DNA from: Hypsibius dujardini
Taxonomy: Eukaryota > Tardigrada > Eutardigrada > Parachela > Hypsibiidae
Reading direction: 5' to 3'
Length of the DNA: 64,000 bases
Assembly: GCA_001579985.1 (NCBI GenBank)
Contig: LRSR01011305.1
Coordinates: forward strand, 1-64,000
Shown: positions 11,996 to 23,896 of the stretch, piece by piece
Layout: every line of letters begins with the position of its first letter
Numbering within the stretch: position 1 is the stretch's first letter
Made by a program: the position numbers and the translations under genes
The notes under the pieces: generated by a model
Told to the model about the DNA's origin: nothing
Database searches by the model: none
What the model saw: only the letters and a program-made list of their open reading frames with translations

Positions 11996-12431
11996 AAGAA
12001 TCTAAAGTTCAAGTTGCAAGCGAAAACTGCGGTACGAATAAGTGTTTACAGAACCAAGACATCGACTTCAAATCCAGATACATATTCAGATCTGCAGTAA
12101 ATGGCAGCTATATGTCCGAATCTAGTATTACATTTATAGTCTGTGTTGGGCTGCGATACAATTACTTTTGATGCGATAGCTCCGCCTCAGCAGGCCGAAT
12201 GATTAGGAATACCTTTCTGACAAGGTTGGAAAGTTAAAACAGACTAGTGACCTTACCATTTTTTAGCCTGACCACATTGGTTCAACTTTTTCTCATTTCT
12301 ATATTTTATTTATCGGAATATCAGGATGGGGCACTAAATTCTACTTGATTGCAGCTGTAAAACAACTCGAAATTGCAGGTATCATGTCCGGATCTCCCAA
12401 TCCCGAGCACCGTCTGGGTCGTCATGAATGT
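11996..12431 (+). pseudogene. Dead second copy of the 5'-left GPCR exon and its intron
   Basis: This is the partner of 787-1300. The acceptor is kept (TTTTTTAG ending at 12,266). The bases matching 1181-1242 of copy 1 are missing, which removes most of helix 6 and shifts the frame, and similarity ends at 12,431 in the middle of the helix 7 region. A hairpin element follows at 12,480. It cannot encode a working receptor. Confidence 0.8.
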
Positions 12432-12479
12432 ATTTTTTTCCAGCTACAGTTTTTCATTTTTGTAGTATCAGCATTTTGT

Positions 12480-12618
12480 TACTGTACTGCCGCGTTAGCT
12501 TCGCGCAACAAACACAGCATTTTCAGTATATCCTGCCCGGGCAATAACACACGGAGCGGGGGGAAAATCGCCCGTGGCGGTGCTACAGGTGCGCGAAGCT
12601 AACGCGGCATTACAGTAC
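12480..12618. mobile_element. Short hairpin (MITE-like) element
   Basis: Inverted arms of about 28 bases at 12,480-12,507 (TACTGTACTGCCGCGTTAGC...) and 12,590-12,617 (...GCTAACGCGGCATTACAGTA) enclose a G/C-rich centre with CCCGGGC and CGCCCGTGGCGG. The size and terminal inverted repeats suggest a non-autonomous DNA element. It lies just past the truncated GPCR copy. Confidence 0.55.
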
Positions 12619-12946
12619 TATTTAGTTTTGTTTCGCATCCAATTTTCTTTGGTAAATCCCATGTTCTGTTTTGTTTGTGGTCCGAATAAATTGCGCTTAA
12701 TATTAATTAATCCGTTTAGAGTTCAAGTTCAGCTACCTTCAAATGAGAAATGGAAATCGTCCACATTCAGAGCACTTCATTGTCTGAAAGTCAGATTGGT
12801 CAAATTAAAATCTCGAAATTAAGTTTTAATTCAGCCGACTTTTTCAGTCAGCTCTGACTATGCCTAATGTACCATAAAACAAAGTTTGTTTGCCTAAGGG
12901 ACGCCACATAGAAAACGGATGTAGACAGAAGGCTCAGGTTTAGCAT

Positions 12947-14085
12947 TCAGCTCCCGCGAACAAAATGTCGTGCTAACTCGTTCCACCTTGAGTCAATGAA
13001 CTGTGAGCTGATATCAACCGCACATTGATAACGTTTTCCATTAACCACAACTCGGCAGCGTGTTACAAGAGCAACAAATCCGCTACGAAAGCGGCGACTA
13101 ATAGTAAATATCAAAATTGGATTAACCAAGGGGTTAAGATAGCCCGTTATCTGGGTTAAATTTGGGCTCCAGTCTGTGCTCCGCTGCACTCTGATTCCAG
13201 ATAGAAAGTAGCCCTCCTGCACTCCAACTTGCTGTTCCTGTTTGATGATGATCTCAACTCGCTCTACCAGATATTGTCCCACAAAGGCCATGAAAACCAG
13301 AAGAATCAACAGAAATAAACGGATGCTTCGAAAATCTCGACTTTTGAAGAATCGCTTCGTTCTGTGCGTTAAATTCGCAAAACACCCAGACTCGTTTGCG
13401 GTTGTACTTGTACGCGCAACCGGTCCACTTCCCTCAATCGCACACAGATCTTGAGTATTATGTAGCAATAGGAACCGGTAGTCAGTGCCATGGGAAGAAA
13501 GTACTGGCAACTGAGGGCTACGATGGAGAACGACCGATGGACGCAAAACTGGCACTGGCATCCAGTGCCGGTTAAGTTGTGACAACGGTCGCCGAAGCTG
13601 CCATTGGTGACGCTGTCGTAGGGGTACAATTGCAATATTAAAGGAAGGAAGCGTCGACCGTAAGTTGGAAAAACTGGCAGAAGCCAACAAAGGAGGATGC
13701 TTCCTATGAGTAGATTACGAGCGCGTTTGTGAAGTTCCGTATAGAAGATCCGGAGAAGTCGCTCCACTGCAATTGCTGCCCAATGTGCAATGCTGACAGC
13801 GTTGAGATGTGCTCCGACGCAGCTTAACAGGAGGCATATTTCGTGGTGAATCGGTCGACAAGGATTCGCATCACTTTGTTGGATTTGGTTTGGGAATATT
13901 GGGACACAGATGAGGTAGACACCGATGAGACAGTCAGCTAGGCTATTGGAGATGAGCAGGGTGTTAGATGTGGTGTGTAACTTTTTGGAGACTAGAAAGA
14001 CGAGGCATAATATGACGTTGACCAGAATGGTCAGAGTGCCTTGCGTGTAGAGAATGGCAGGATGGAGCGACGCAACGCGAGCCAT
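12947..14085 (-). CDS. Rhodopsin-type G-protein-coupled receptor, 2 exons, complete
   Basis: Two overlapping minus-strand frames join across a 59-bp intron to give 359 residues. I place the exons at 14,085-13,421 and 13,361-12,947 (donor ACCG|GTTGCG, acceptor ACGCACAG|A, phase 2). A second 59-bp choice a few bases away (CGC|GTACAAG...CGAAG) also keeps the frame, so the exact splice is uncertain by a few residues in the third intracellular loop. TM1-TM5 lie in exon 1, with VERLL at the DRY position and a cysteine-rich second extracellular loop with an NLT sequon. Exon 2 has a basic loop (KRFFKSRDFRS), TM6 without the CWxP motif, and TM7 with NPLVNPILIF. It should be a plasma-membrane receptor of unknown ligand. 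The ATG at 14,085 is the first in frame. Confidence 0.85.
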
Positions 14086-15799
14086 GATTCTTCCTCATCA
14101 TCAGACCTTGAAATTTGACTTGGGTTTTGCGGATGCTCTCAGTTTGCGAGGACCACGGTTTAGTCGGTGATCATTACGGGAAGGTATTGATCATTGTTCG
14201 CTCACTTTGCTTATGCCGTGTCATTGAACCTATTTTTCAATTTGCGTTATTTGTATGGTGACGCATTCGGAATTCGGTCCGGATCATAACTCGAGCAAAA
14301 TCTACAGTCAGCAAACATAAGAACAGGGCGTGGCGTAGCACCGATGTTCTGGGATAATGGATTATCGTTGCACGCAGACATGCAGATAGGAAAGCGCAAT
14401 TCATTTTTGCATCACACGAAAAGTTTTGGGAAGATGAACAGTAAAAAACCAATTGAGCCAGTAAATGTTATACGAGATGACAATGTGAGTTTTAACTTGG
14501 CACTGTTTAGCCTTAATCATCTCTTCCGAAATATATACGAGCAAAACTAGGCTGCTCTGTACCAGGTGGAAACTTCAAACTTGAATCAAACTTCATACAA
14601 CTGTTGCGTCATTGTCCTTTGGCGGAGGAAAGCCGCCCACCACACATTCAATAGAGCATTTTCTTCTCTTTCAATGTGTCGTCTCAGCTTTACAATTGAG
14701 CGAGCTTGTTTACATTGTTAACTCCATATTCGCAGAGCAACAAGATGGCGTTTTGTCCCGTTTTATTCAGCACTTGTTATCGAAAATTGCACTCAGCAAA
14801 TTTTTTTAAGAGTTTCTTGAAATTATTATGAAATAAATAAACACAGCAAATTTAGTGTAAAATCGATTCCTCATTGAATTTTTTGTCGCAGGTAAGCGAA
14901 AAAAAAGACCCTTCTGTTCTTCCAAACCCCCTGTACAGCGACAAATTTTTTTTTCAGTTTTCGTTATGGTTGATTTTCAGACATAATTTTTATGGTTAAG
15001 CTATGATAAACAAGCCTAGCTTAATTTTGAGATAAATATTTTTGGATCGCCACAACAATGTTTATTTCAAAATTATCTTGGCAAGCTCTACCAGACCAGG
15101 GGGAATGGTGTAATCACTCGGTTGGGCAAGAAATGACAAGAATGCTCCTCACAAGATTTGTTTGTATTTTCTGGCCAGAAGCAAGTAAGAATTTGGTGAG
15201 AATCACACGAGATTCACGTGAGAAAAATCTTGGCTGGATATTGACCAGAATTACACGAGAATTCCCTGGCCAGAAAATTACCAGGTATTTCTGCTGAGAT
15301 TGTTTGCCCGAGGTTTCCAAAGAAATTCGGTGGATTTCTAGGAAAAATTCTTCAGTAAGAAGGCTCATTTTGAATTCTGTCAGCTCATTTTCCCGAGCAT
15401 CGCTCGAGTCAGTGTCGTGTGCACTTTTTCGAGTCTTGCTTGCTGTTATTTCTTGTAAGGACTGATACTACCGTACCTCGTACTTCATACATAAGTTCAA
15501 ATTTTGTTGCTACTGTTGCTGTCTGTGGGAACACAACTCTCAATCATGAACTTTGGAATATGGTGCCAGTATTAATCTGCTACTGGCGTAAAAAATAGGT
15601 AAAAGCACTGTGAAGTTGTTCATCAAAAGTGTGCGACGGATGGGGTGAACAATATGTTAATTTAATCTTTCTCTTTAGGTTAATCAAAAATATTGTCCAT
15701 GTGTAGAGAACCTGCATATCCACATTATCCATGATTTTCTAAGTGAGTTTTAATGGCATTTATATTGAACCAAGAAGAAAACAAGCCGATCCAAAGTCA

Positions 15800-16010
15800 G
15801 CGACAGTCAGCCAGTCAAGATAACGAGCAGACAGACAAATAGGCAAATAATCATGAAAGTAATTAGAAAGAAGACAGATAAGCAGACAGATAAACAGACA
15901 GCCAAACAAACAGACAGGCAGAATGACATGCATCACAAACAGACAAACAGACAGACAGACAGGTAGGCAGGCACGCTGACAGACAGAAAAACATAAACAC
16001 AACTAGACGA
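15800..16010. repeat. Degenerate (ACAG)n microsatellite
   Basis: Runs of ACAGACAGACAA and variants; any cysteine/leucine/valine-rich frame read from the other strand is a product of this repeat. A similar array occurs at 53,395-53,640. Confidence 0.85.
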
Positions 16011-17954
16011 GACAAAAAACAGGCATATGTATGGACCGACACAAGCAGGAGATGCTAATGTACAAATAAGAAGACGCAAATTGATACACTTTAAACAAAT
16101 AGATTCAGACACTGAATATTTTTGCTTTTATTCAGGGAACTCATCACACTCCAAAAACGTGCTGCACAAGCTAATAAAAGCTTATGTTGTTTAATTAAAA
16201 ATTTTCTATATTTTGTTCAGGTTATCTAGAGTTTGTTTTCTGTTCTGAATTGTCTGCAGACAATTTTCAAACGTGAATAATATTCAACGTCTGTCTGGAT
16301 AAAGGGTCTTCGTTCTTTTTATTAGTTCGCTATTTATGCGTCTCCGGTTGCTGTTGTTGGAGAGGCGTGGTTTACGTTGTTTCTTCGACCAATTAAAACA
16401 AGACGGTACTTCGTTATTATTGGTCTATACTTCACGAGATTTAGCGATAAACGTTTAATTGAACAATGGTTGAATGGCAGGAAGATGTTTCTGACGAATA
16501 GTAACTGTCTATTCTTGTGAGATCTGGCAGAGATCTCGTCAGATACCTTTAAGAAATTTCTGGTGAGAACTACCGGGTTTCTCATCCATAACTCTTGCCA
16601 AGATTAGTACTTTCATTTTCGTTAGATCTCGTGAGAGAGTATGTACGAGGATTTCACCAGATCTGGGCCAGATCTCACAAAAATCTGGCACTGGAAACTT
16701 CCCTACCATCAACAACAATATTTGGTGGGAAGGCGCACGGTGGAGCGAGTAATGCTTTTTATCTACGCCGTTTGGGGACTCAGTCGCGGATTGACCGTTG
16801 GTCCGACCGGGCTGTTGCCCTCTCCCCCCCCCGTCAGCCAAAAAGACTTCCCCCTCCTTTCAACAGTGCAATTCAACCTTGTAATGCAGCCGCTGTCATA
16901 GATCCTGAGATGAAGATATACTTTTCCGTCTCGTCTATTCGACATTTCAGAAAGTTTAAAAATCTCACGATAGCAATGTGTGGCATGTACTAGACATGCC
17001 ACAAACAGAGTCTGGGCAAGTTATCGTCGTCAGAACTGTTTTTTTATTAGCGGGTTGTGTGGCGGAGGGACGAGACAAATATATAAACGCACTGGTTGAA
17101 TTGACGATTGGCGGACGGGCAGACGGGGGGGAAGACAAAGGACCAAGCCGCTAAACGCAAATCTAGCGTGAGATATCCTGACAATCTACCCGAACGTAAA
17201 ACGGACCGTTTGATCGACTGACCAATTTATCGACCAACCGATCGACCAAAATTAGGAACTCAGTTGCCTTTCCTGCACCCTCCCTAGTTCCCATTACACA
17301 TACAGAAAGATATCTTTCTGTCTAATTTTCCGCAATACATCTGGCAACATTTTTGCCAGAAAATATACTCGTTAAAATTCCGAAATTTTTGGGATTTTCG
17401 GAAGTAGGAAAAATTGAATCCGACTTCCAGAATCAACCCCAACTGGCAAAAAATACGATAATACAGACCCTAGTACACATCTGGTGTACGAAAAGTGTAC
17501 GAAAAAAATTCTGGTCAATGCTTTCATCTTCAGACTAATACGATTCATGAAACTGCTACCTGTGTTTGTTTGAAAACAGTTCTGGAAATTTTTTTAAACA
17601 ATTTCGATCAGATGGGCTCATCATCGAATCGCGCGAATCTACTAATTACAGACACCTGACAAACCAAGGTATAATAGCGCCTGAATGAATGTTTCTTCCC
17701 ACAACCGTAAAACGTGAAAGCATTAGTTTCGCAATTCTTCGCGAAAATGCTAAAACTGTTACAGAACTATTTTTGGACACATATTTCGCCGTGTTCTAAA
17801 ATAATTAGAAATCCCACTATTGCGTCGCACAAGATGCCAAACCCTGGGCATCCTGCACAGACTTTAATTTCTGTCATTCATTTCTAAAAACTTACAGTCT
17901 GCTCGCCTTTCGAATAAGAATGTATACCAAGCAAATGCGGTGAGTTGAATCAGT

Positions 17955-18031
17955 CGGGTGGCGGAGGGCGCCACAAGTGTAAATTGTAAACAATACTCAT
18001 TCAACCACATTTGTGGCGCCCTCGGCCACCC
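17955..18031. repeat. Palindrome with ~25-bp arms
   Basis: GGGTGGCGGAGGGCGCCACA is matched by TTTGTGGCGCCCTCGGCCAC across an AT-rich loop of about 26 bases. It may be a tiny foldback element or a hairpin-forming site; it is much more GC-rich than its surroundings. Confidence 0.6.
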
Positions 18032-20324
18032 AACCAATTTACTTAGCCATCTAGACATATAACAAGACTTATTTTGCCGAGAATTAAGCCAACCCGGCAT
18101 TTTTTTCAGCCATATAGATAAAATAAAGCCAGTTATCTGTTTAATAAAGCCAGAATTTTAGGAAACTGGCTAGATACTTGGCTTAATTTATCCCCGTGCT
18201 TACTAGGGCTTGTGAAATATGTTTTGAAATCAGTTAACTTTGCTACTTTGTTGCAGAAATACCAATTTCGTCGCTCGTGTCGCACTCACGTACTTTCCAA
18301 GGATACTGCTAGTCGTGTTCACACCCGGATCATGTATATAGAAGCGGCGCAAGACGGTGTTTAGAGCAGCGGTTCCGCCTGTGAAGGGCGATTCCAAAGA
18401 TGGTGCTGCAGGTGCATCCGAATGGTGATATTGGCAGAAAATCGGGCGCAACCCATACGCCACAGCATATCAACGCATGAGGAGCATTTTTAGGTAAACT
18501 TTGGTTGGTGTTGTGGCTAGTGGGCATGAAAATCAAATGCTGAAATTTCATAACGGTGTCATTTGTGTTGATGCAACTTTACACTGGTGTCGTTATGCAG
18601 GAATATATTGACAACTAAAATTTCACTCTGATTCTGAGTATGCTTTATCGGCAAACCCATTGCTAACGTCGCTGTCCTCAAAGATCTCCGTGCAATGAGA
18701 CGTTCATATTTTCGTTGGGTCCCTTGGCTGTAATGCAAAAATGCAGGAGTCTGTAGCAAAGATATTAAGTGATTTTGAAATAGATACGGCTATAGTTTGA
18801 GAATAAATTTAACAACTACTTCTACTCGGCCTTTTGCACCAGAAAATTGAGTTTGTGAGTGAGAAAGTGTTGTTCCCTATTGACGTAACAATGACTGATC
18901 TGATTGAAACGGCAACTTATTTACGTTTCGTGCGTTGGACTTGAGCCAATAAAAAGTGGAAGTGCGCCATGCGTTGCACACCACACCAGTTCGATTAACA
19001 TGATCACCCCAAAGTTCTTTGTAACTTTTATAAAATCCAATGAGGGAATAAATTTAGAAAATTGTCGACTGATCGATTTCAGTTCGCTTCATTAGCAGAG
19101 CTTGTCGAAGAAGAGCTGTAGCTGTTTCCCAGACCTCACCTTGCCTCGGAATTTGTTTTGCTTTTGCCTTAATGGTCGAATTTTGGTCGCCTTTTTTAGA
19201 ATCGAATTTCATCAAACTAACTTTGACCAATTCAAGACGTAATTTTTAATAGAAAATAGTCTGCCTCACATTTTGGTATCATTTAAAAATCAGTTTGAGC
19301 AAAGCTAAGAGCAAAGCAAGGGTGCGGACGTTGCGCACAAAGTCCAGAGAAGACATTTTCGTTGAGATATTTCAACTTTCTGTTGTTTGGGTCGAGTTTA
19401 AGTTTCAAAAGTATTTTTGCGGTCATTTCACATAATTCCGATAAATTAAGTTCTAATGTAAACTCAAAAAATTAAAGCAGTGATGTACCGTAGGAATAGT
19501 GCGAGGCAATTGAGTAGACTCGCAATCGAGAGCCTTTCAATTTCGGAATGCAATCACTTCAGAACCTGAATTTGCGACAGATAATTATTTTTGAAAAATC
19601 AAAATTTTGGTTTTCAAGAGTATTGGATTCTTTGTTTCTATGGTGTTTTCAATTTTTGTTTCCGACAAATAATGATAACATGCCAGAACTTTGAGAACAG
19701 CCTCAAAATGAATGGACAAGTGATACACTCAAATACTTTGAATGTGGATTTGCTTCAAGTTTACTGTAAGCAGATACGGAAGTTCGTGCGCACATTACGC
19801 CCCTTTCGTTTCCGGGATGAGAGGCACTCGATAATCGTTCCGCTACGAGACAAGATATAATTAGTTAATACGTTAACGAACCATTCAGACGTCATGTCCG
19901 CTTAATACAACGAGTACCAGTTTCAAGGCTGAACCGATGAAATTGAAAGTTTTTCCGTGAGGCAATAAATTTATGACTTTCTTTTACCTCCGAACTGGAC
20001 AAAACTTTTCTTGCTATTAACGACATAAACATTTGTCTTGCACATACGTCACAAATTGCGTGATTCATAAATGATGTGCTCGATCACTCGCAAGGCAGGC
20101 ACTAATGACAACCAATTATCCAGTTACGATGACATGCAGGAAGTTTCGCCCAAGAGGCATTTTACGTATATTTTGGTCAAAGCCTTACCGATGAGTGTGT
20201 GTAATCTGTATGATGAAGGCAGCGGTGCAACAGGCAAAAATAATTGGGCGAGCCCACACCTGTTTTGCTACATTCATATATTTTCACAGGAAGAATCAAA
20301 TGAAGTTAGTTGCAGTTAATTAAA

Positions 20325-23300
20325 ATGGCCAGTAATGTGACATCGACAGACAATCTTAACTTTGGTGCAACTAGCGAATGGATTTTGAATGTGCAAATTT
20401 TCTCAGTTGTTTTTGCCTATCCCATTTTGCTGGGCAGTTTACCTTACGTCGGTCCGGCATTCGACACGGCGCGGGAAGACATTTTGCAGCTGCATCCGAA
20501 ACTCAATATCTCGCATGATTTTTTGGTCTCCAGCCCTGAGTGTCGGACTTGCCCCGACTGGTCGCGGAACAGCGAAAATGCCTTGGCGGCTTTTTATTAC
20601 AAAAAAATTGGAACACGACTACGAGATGTGACACTGTTTCTCGTACCCGGTATGGTAATGTGTTCTCATAGTTATTTGAAAGTTATTGGCGTGTGTTTAA
20701 TTTTGCCAATCTTAGGCTGCGAGGACATGAACGGTGTGGCGCAGTTTGCAACGCAGCTGGACAAACTCATACTTTCAAGGTTAAGTATATTTAACGAAAA
20801 ATGGCGTACAAACACAAGCATACAGACGTGCTAACACAAATATAGGCACTGAGACAAGCACACAGACACAGTCGCAGGCACAAACACAAACATATTCTAC
20901 AGGTAATCGCTACCCTGTTTCCCAGCCTCAAGCTGTTCTAGTGTGAAAAACAACCCTGTCTATCAAATATTTAGGGTGTTTTCGGCCAGGCGAAAAAGCC
21001 AACTACAGGAGCGTCTAAGTACAGGCTAACGTCTGTTAGGTCTTTTTTCCAGTCTGCCATCTTTTTTATATTTGTTTGCACTTCTCAGGCTGTTTTGATA
21101 ATTGACTCCTACTATCTCAAATTTCTTTTTTTGCTAAAGTTTTTGCTGTAGTTTTTGTATCACAATTAATTATTAGTATTTGTTTGCCTTTCATGTTATC
21201 CCTCAGCTCGTTTTCCTTCGCGTTCCCCAGAAACAAATCAAGGATCATCCCGATGATATTAGTTTCTTTTCTTTTTTCTTTGTGTGTTCAGGTGGAAGAA
21301 AGATTAAAGTAAGGTACTTTTCATTTTGAAATTCAAACAATTTATTGAGTGGGAGAATGCAAAAGTGAATTCCTGATTGGTCGAAATAGAACGGTAGACC
21401 TGTTTTCTTACTGTAATCCAGCCTGAACAGGGAGATTAAAATCCGGTCTCAAATCCAAACCCGACTACATAGGAGTTTTTTTAGCTTGCTTAACGACGAA
21501 CTAAAGCTTGATTTGGACAGCCTGGGTAAGGCTGAAAACAGGTTGGAAACAGGAAACGATTACCCGTAGGGCAGACACAGACACTGAAACGTAGCCCAAC
21601 GAAGACACAAACACGGGCACAGACAGGCAACACCAAGCACCGCCTAGTATGGTTATGACTTTCATTATCCAATATAGCGTTATCAGTGCCGGAAATATTG
21701 CTGATCGTACGACATGGCCTACTTGGATCACGACCACAATTTTGTCTACATCGACGTTTGCAAGAACTATCGACAATATTGTTGACCTTTACAGTTGGCG
21801 GCATTTAACCATCGTTTCGCACGCAAGCGGGAACAGCTTCGGTCCGGTGTTTTCTGCTTATTTGAGCAATCATTTTTCCAAATCGAAATATCAAATATAC
21901 TTTTACACTATTGAGAGCACAACAAGCCCTGTAGCATACCAAAATCTCTTGCGGAAGATCAGCGCTTCAAGTCGAGGTCAGTTGAAAGCTCTCATAACTC
22001 ACATAATCATTTGAAATATACCGCCTGCTCAATTTTTCCCCCATGACTGCAGTGGTATTTTACTTCGGAGAAGCAACACAATTACGTCAGCTCATGGTAA
22101 AACTAAAAGGCGAAGTTATTAGAAGCATTTTTCAACTCAATTCAATGTTTAATTTTAGACGACAGCCGGGCTGCAGAATATGACAAATGGTGAATATGTA
22201 CGTAAAGAGAGACGTCAGTCACTATTGGAAGCCGGTGAATGCCTTTTATCATTTAATTCGTGCGAATTATTTAGGTTTATCTAGCCTTTCTGCCCTATCG
22301 ACATTCCGGTCGCGGTCACTTCGCCTGGACGCCGGCTGAACCGGGAACAGAAAAAGTAGGGCTGGATATCCATGAATCCATTCTATGAATGGATATCCAT
22401 TCATAGATGCAGCGAGAGGAGGATAAAACAGACATAAACACAACCAGAAGTCCAGACGGACCCACACACTCGCTCAGAAAAAGACAAAATCTCTGATCAC
22501 AGTCTACGAACTTACTTTTCAACAGGTGGCAAAGGAGGCCTTCAAGTCTGTCATCATAATTGAGACTGATCCGTTTGAAGCAAAAGAAAACCAGGATTTA
22601 TTCCAAATATGGAAGACGCGATCGCGCGATGCATATAACTTTACGTACGCCGTCAATGAGTCGGTACTTGTATTAATCTTGCTGTTCTCGCAGTCGAGTA
22701 ATGGCGTAATTTCGTTCCAAGAATGGCTTCGTTCTTGTGGTTGCTATAGTTAAGTCCAAATCCCGCATCGACATACTCAGCCGTGATGATAACAGCCAAG
22801 GTAAAGCGTTGTCTGTTTATCCGTTCTTTTGCATATCTTTTGTTTGTACGTATGGCTGCCTATCTTCCTATCCGTCCCTTCATCTAAACGTTTGACAATT
22901 TTTTGCCATGTTTGATTTTGAAGGTCCTTGATGAGCTGAGACAATCTGGCAATCCGAAAACATGGCGAAGTGGAACAAAGTTAGCGAACCATTTTCTCAA
23001 CAGGACATTCTCGTTGCGAACCGGTAATGTCACAATTGGCGCGTTCGGTGAGCGCATTCCGGCGATGGTCATCACGCAGACAGACGTTGAGTCGGACGAA
23101 ATCGTGGTAAGTCATTCAAAATTCGGGTTCGATAAATGAAGTATGCTTCAACGGTTATTCATTCTTTCAAAACGACAGATCCGGTTGAGACAAGACCCAA
23201 CTTCAGATCGATTGACAGTAATTAGTCCCGTTATATGGCCGACTGAGCAATGGCCAGTGCTGAATGAGCCCAGATGTGGATTTCGCGGGGATGCCATCAA

Positions 23301-23795
23301 ATGCATCCAAAATCAAGGTGAACAACAGATTGAAGCGCCGAAACCGGCCACGGAAAATATTCATTGAACGTTAGCTCGGAGCCCGAGTGTCAGTCCTACG
23401 CCCTATTATCTGAGACCTGCATTTTTTTCAAACAGATTTCTTCGGAGCGGGCCTTGGTACAATCGTTTGCCTGATTTTGCTTGCTGCAGCTGCATACGTT
23501 TTCCGCCGACAGTGAGTTTCTTGTAACAAGTTGCCGATAAGTCTGTCAATTTAGGTGCCTACAGTGTACATGTCTGTTGGTATCTAAACTCGGAATTATA
23601 TATTGTTTGTTTGTTCTTAACTTCCATGGCTGTTTGCTGAGTATTTCATGTCTCTTCATATGACTGTGAACTTATACTAAGATAATGTTTGCTTTTACGT
23701 GCAGTGCATCCGCAAAGAACATATTCACCAACTGGTGGATCATAGATCCAGTTGAGGTGTCACTGGAGAGGAGTCGACCGAGAATATCAGGATAA
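20325..23795 (+). CDS. ANF-receptor-domain receptor, 12 exons, no kinase or cyclase domain
   Basis: Exons 20325-20649, 20716-20779, 21678-21976, 22053-22096, 22159-22197, 22275-22355, 22526-22663, 22750-22800, 22924-23106, 23179-23317, 23436-23511 and 23705-23795 join in frame to 509 residues. The ectodomain is the ligand-binding fold of receptor guanylate cyclases and natriuretic peptide receptors, with NMTNGEY and HFLNRTF motifs and the juxtamembrane pair C441/C450 in EPRCGFRGDAIKC, comparable to PPCGFDNEDPAC of human NPR-A. One helix (about 456-477) is followed by 32 residues ending in WWIIDPVEVSLERSRPRISG. That tail resembles the first juxtamembrane residues of receptor guanylate cyclases, but a stop follows and no kinase-homology or cyclase exon is found downstream. 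It is likely a plasma-membrane binding or clearance receptor. No signal peptide is visible from the ATG at 20,325, so a further 5' exon may be missing. Confidence 0.85.
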
Positions 23796-23890
23796 TACCG
23801 CCATCTGGAGAAATCAAAAGTCTGTCCTTTTCTTGGTCAAGGTCATGTATTTTTTTAAAAACATGCGGCGCCCATTGCTTTTCCGATCAT

Positions 23891-23896
23891 AATAAA
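23891..23896 (+). terminator. Polyadenylation signal AATAAA
   Basis: A canonical AATAAA lies 96 bases after the stop codon of the ANF-receptor gene, the position expected for a short 3' UTR. Confidence 0.55.

Larger units (their letters stand above)
14086..20324. other. Long stretch with no recognised gene
   Basis: About 6.2 kb without a supported exon. It contains an (ACAG)n array (15,800-16,010), a short palindrome (17,955-18,031) and AT-rich stretches with many short two-strand frames. Around 15,100-15,370 and 16,500-16,700 there are related blocks rich in GAGATCTCG and TCTGGCCAGA, which look like old dispersed repeats. The frames near 16,595-17,002 and 18,230-18,551 are open on more than one frame at once and carry no recognisable domain. 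Confidence 0.5.

Noticed and set aside
22664-22752. Reading exon 7 of the 20-kb receptor straight on to a TAA, or a 58-bp intron ending at CCAAG
   Set aside because: The intron 22,664-22,749 gives phase 0, a 51-bp exon 8 equal in length to that of the 54-61-kb gene, and keeps exon 9 open; the alternatives break the frame.
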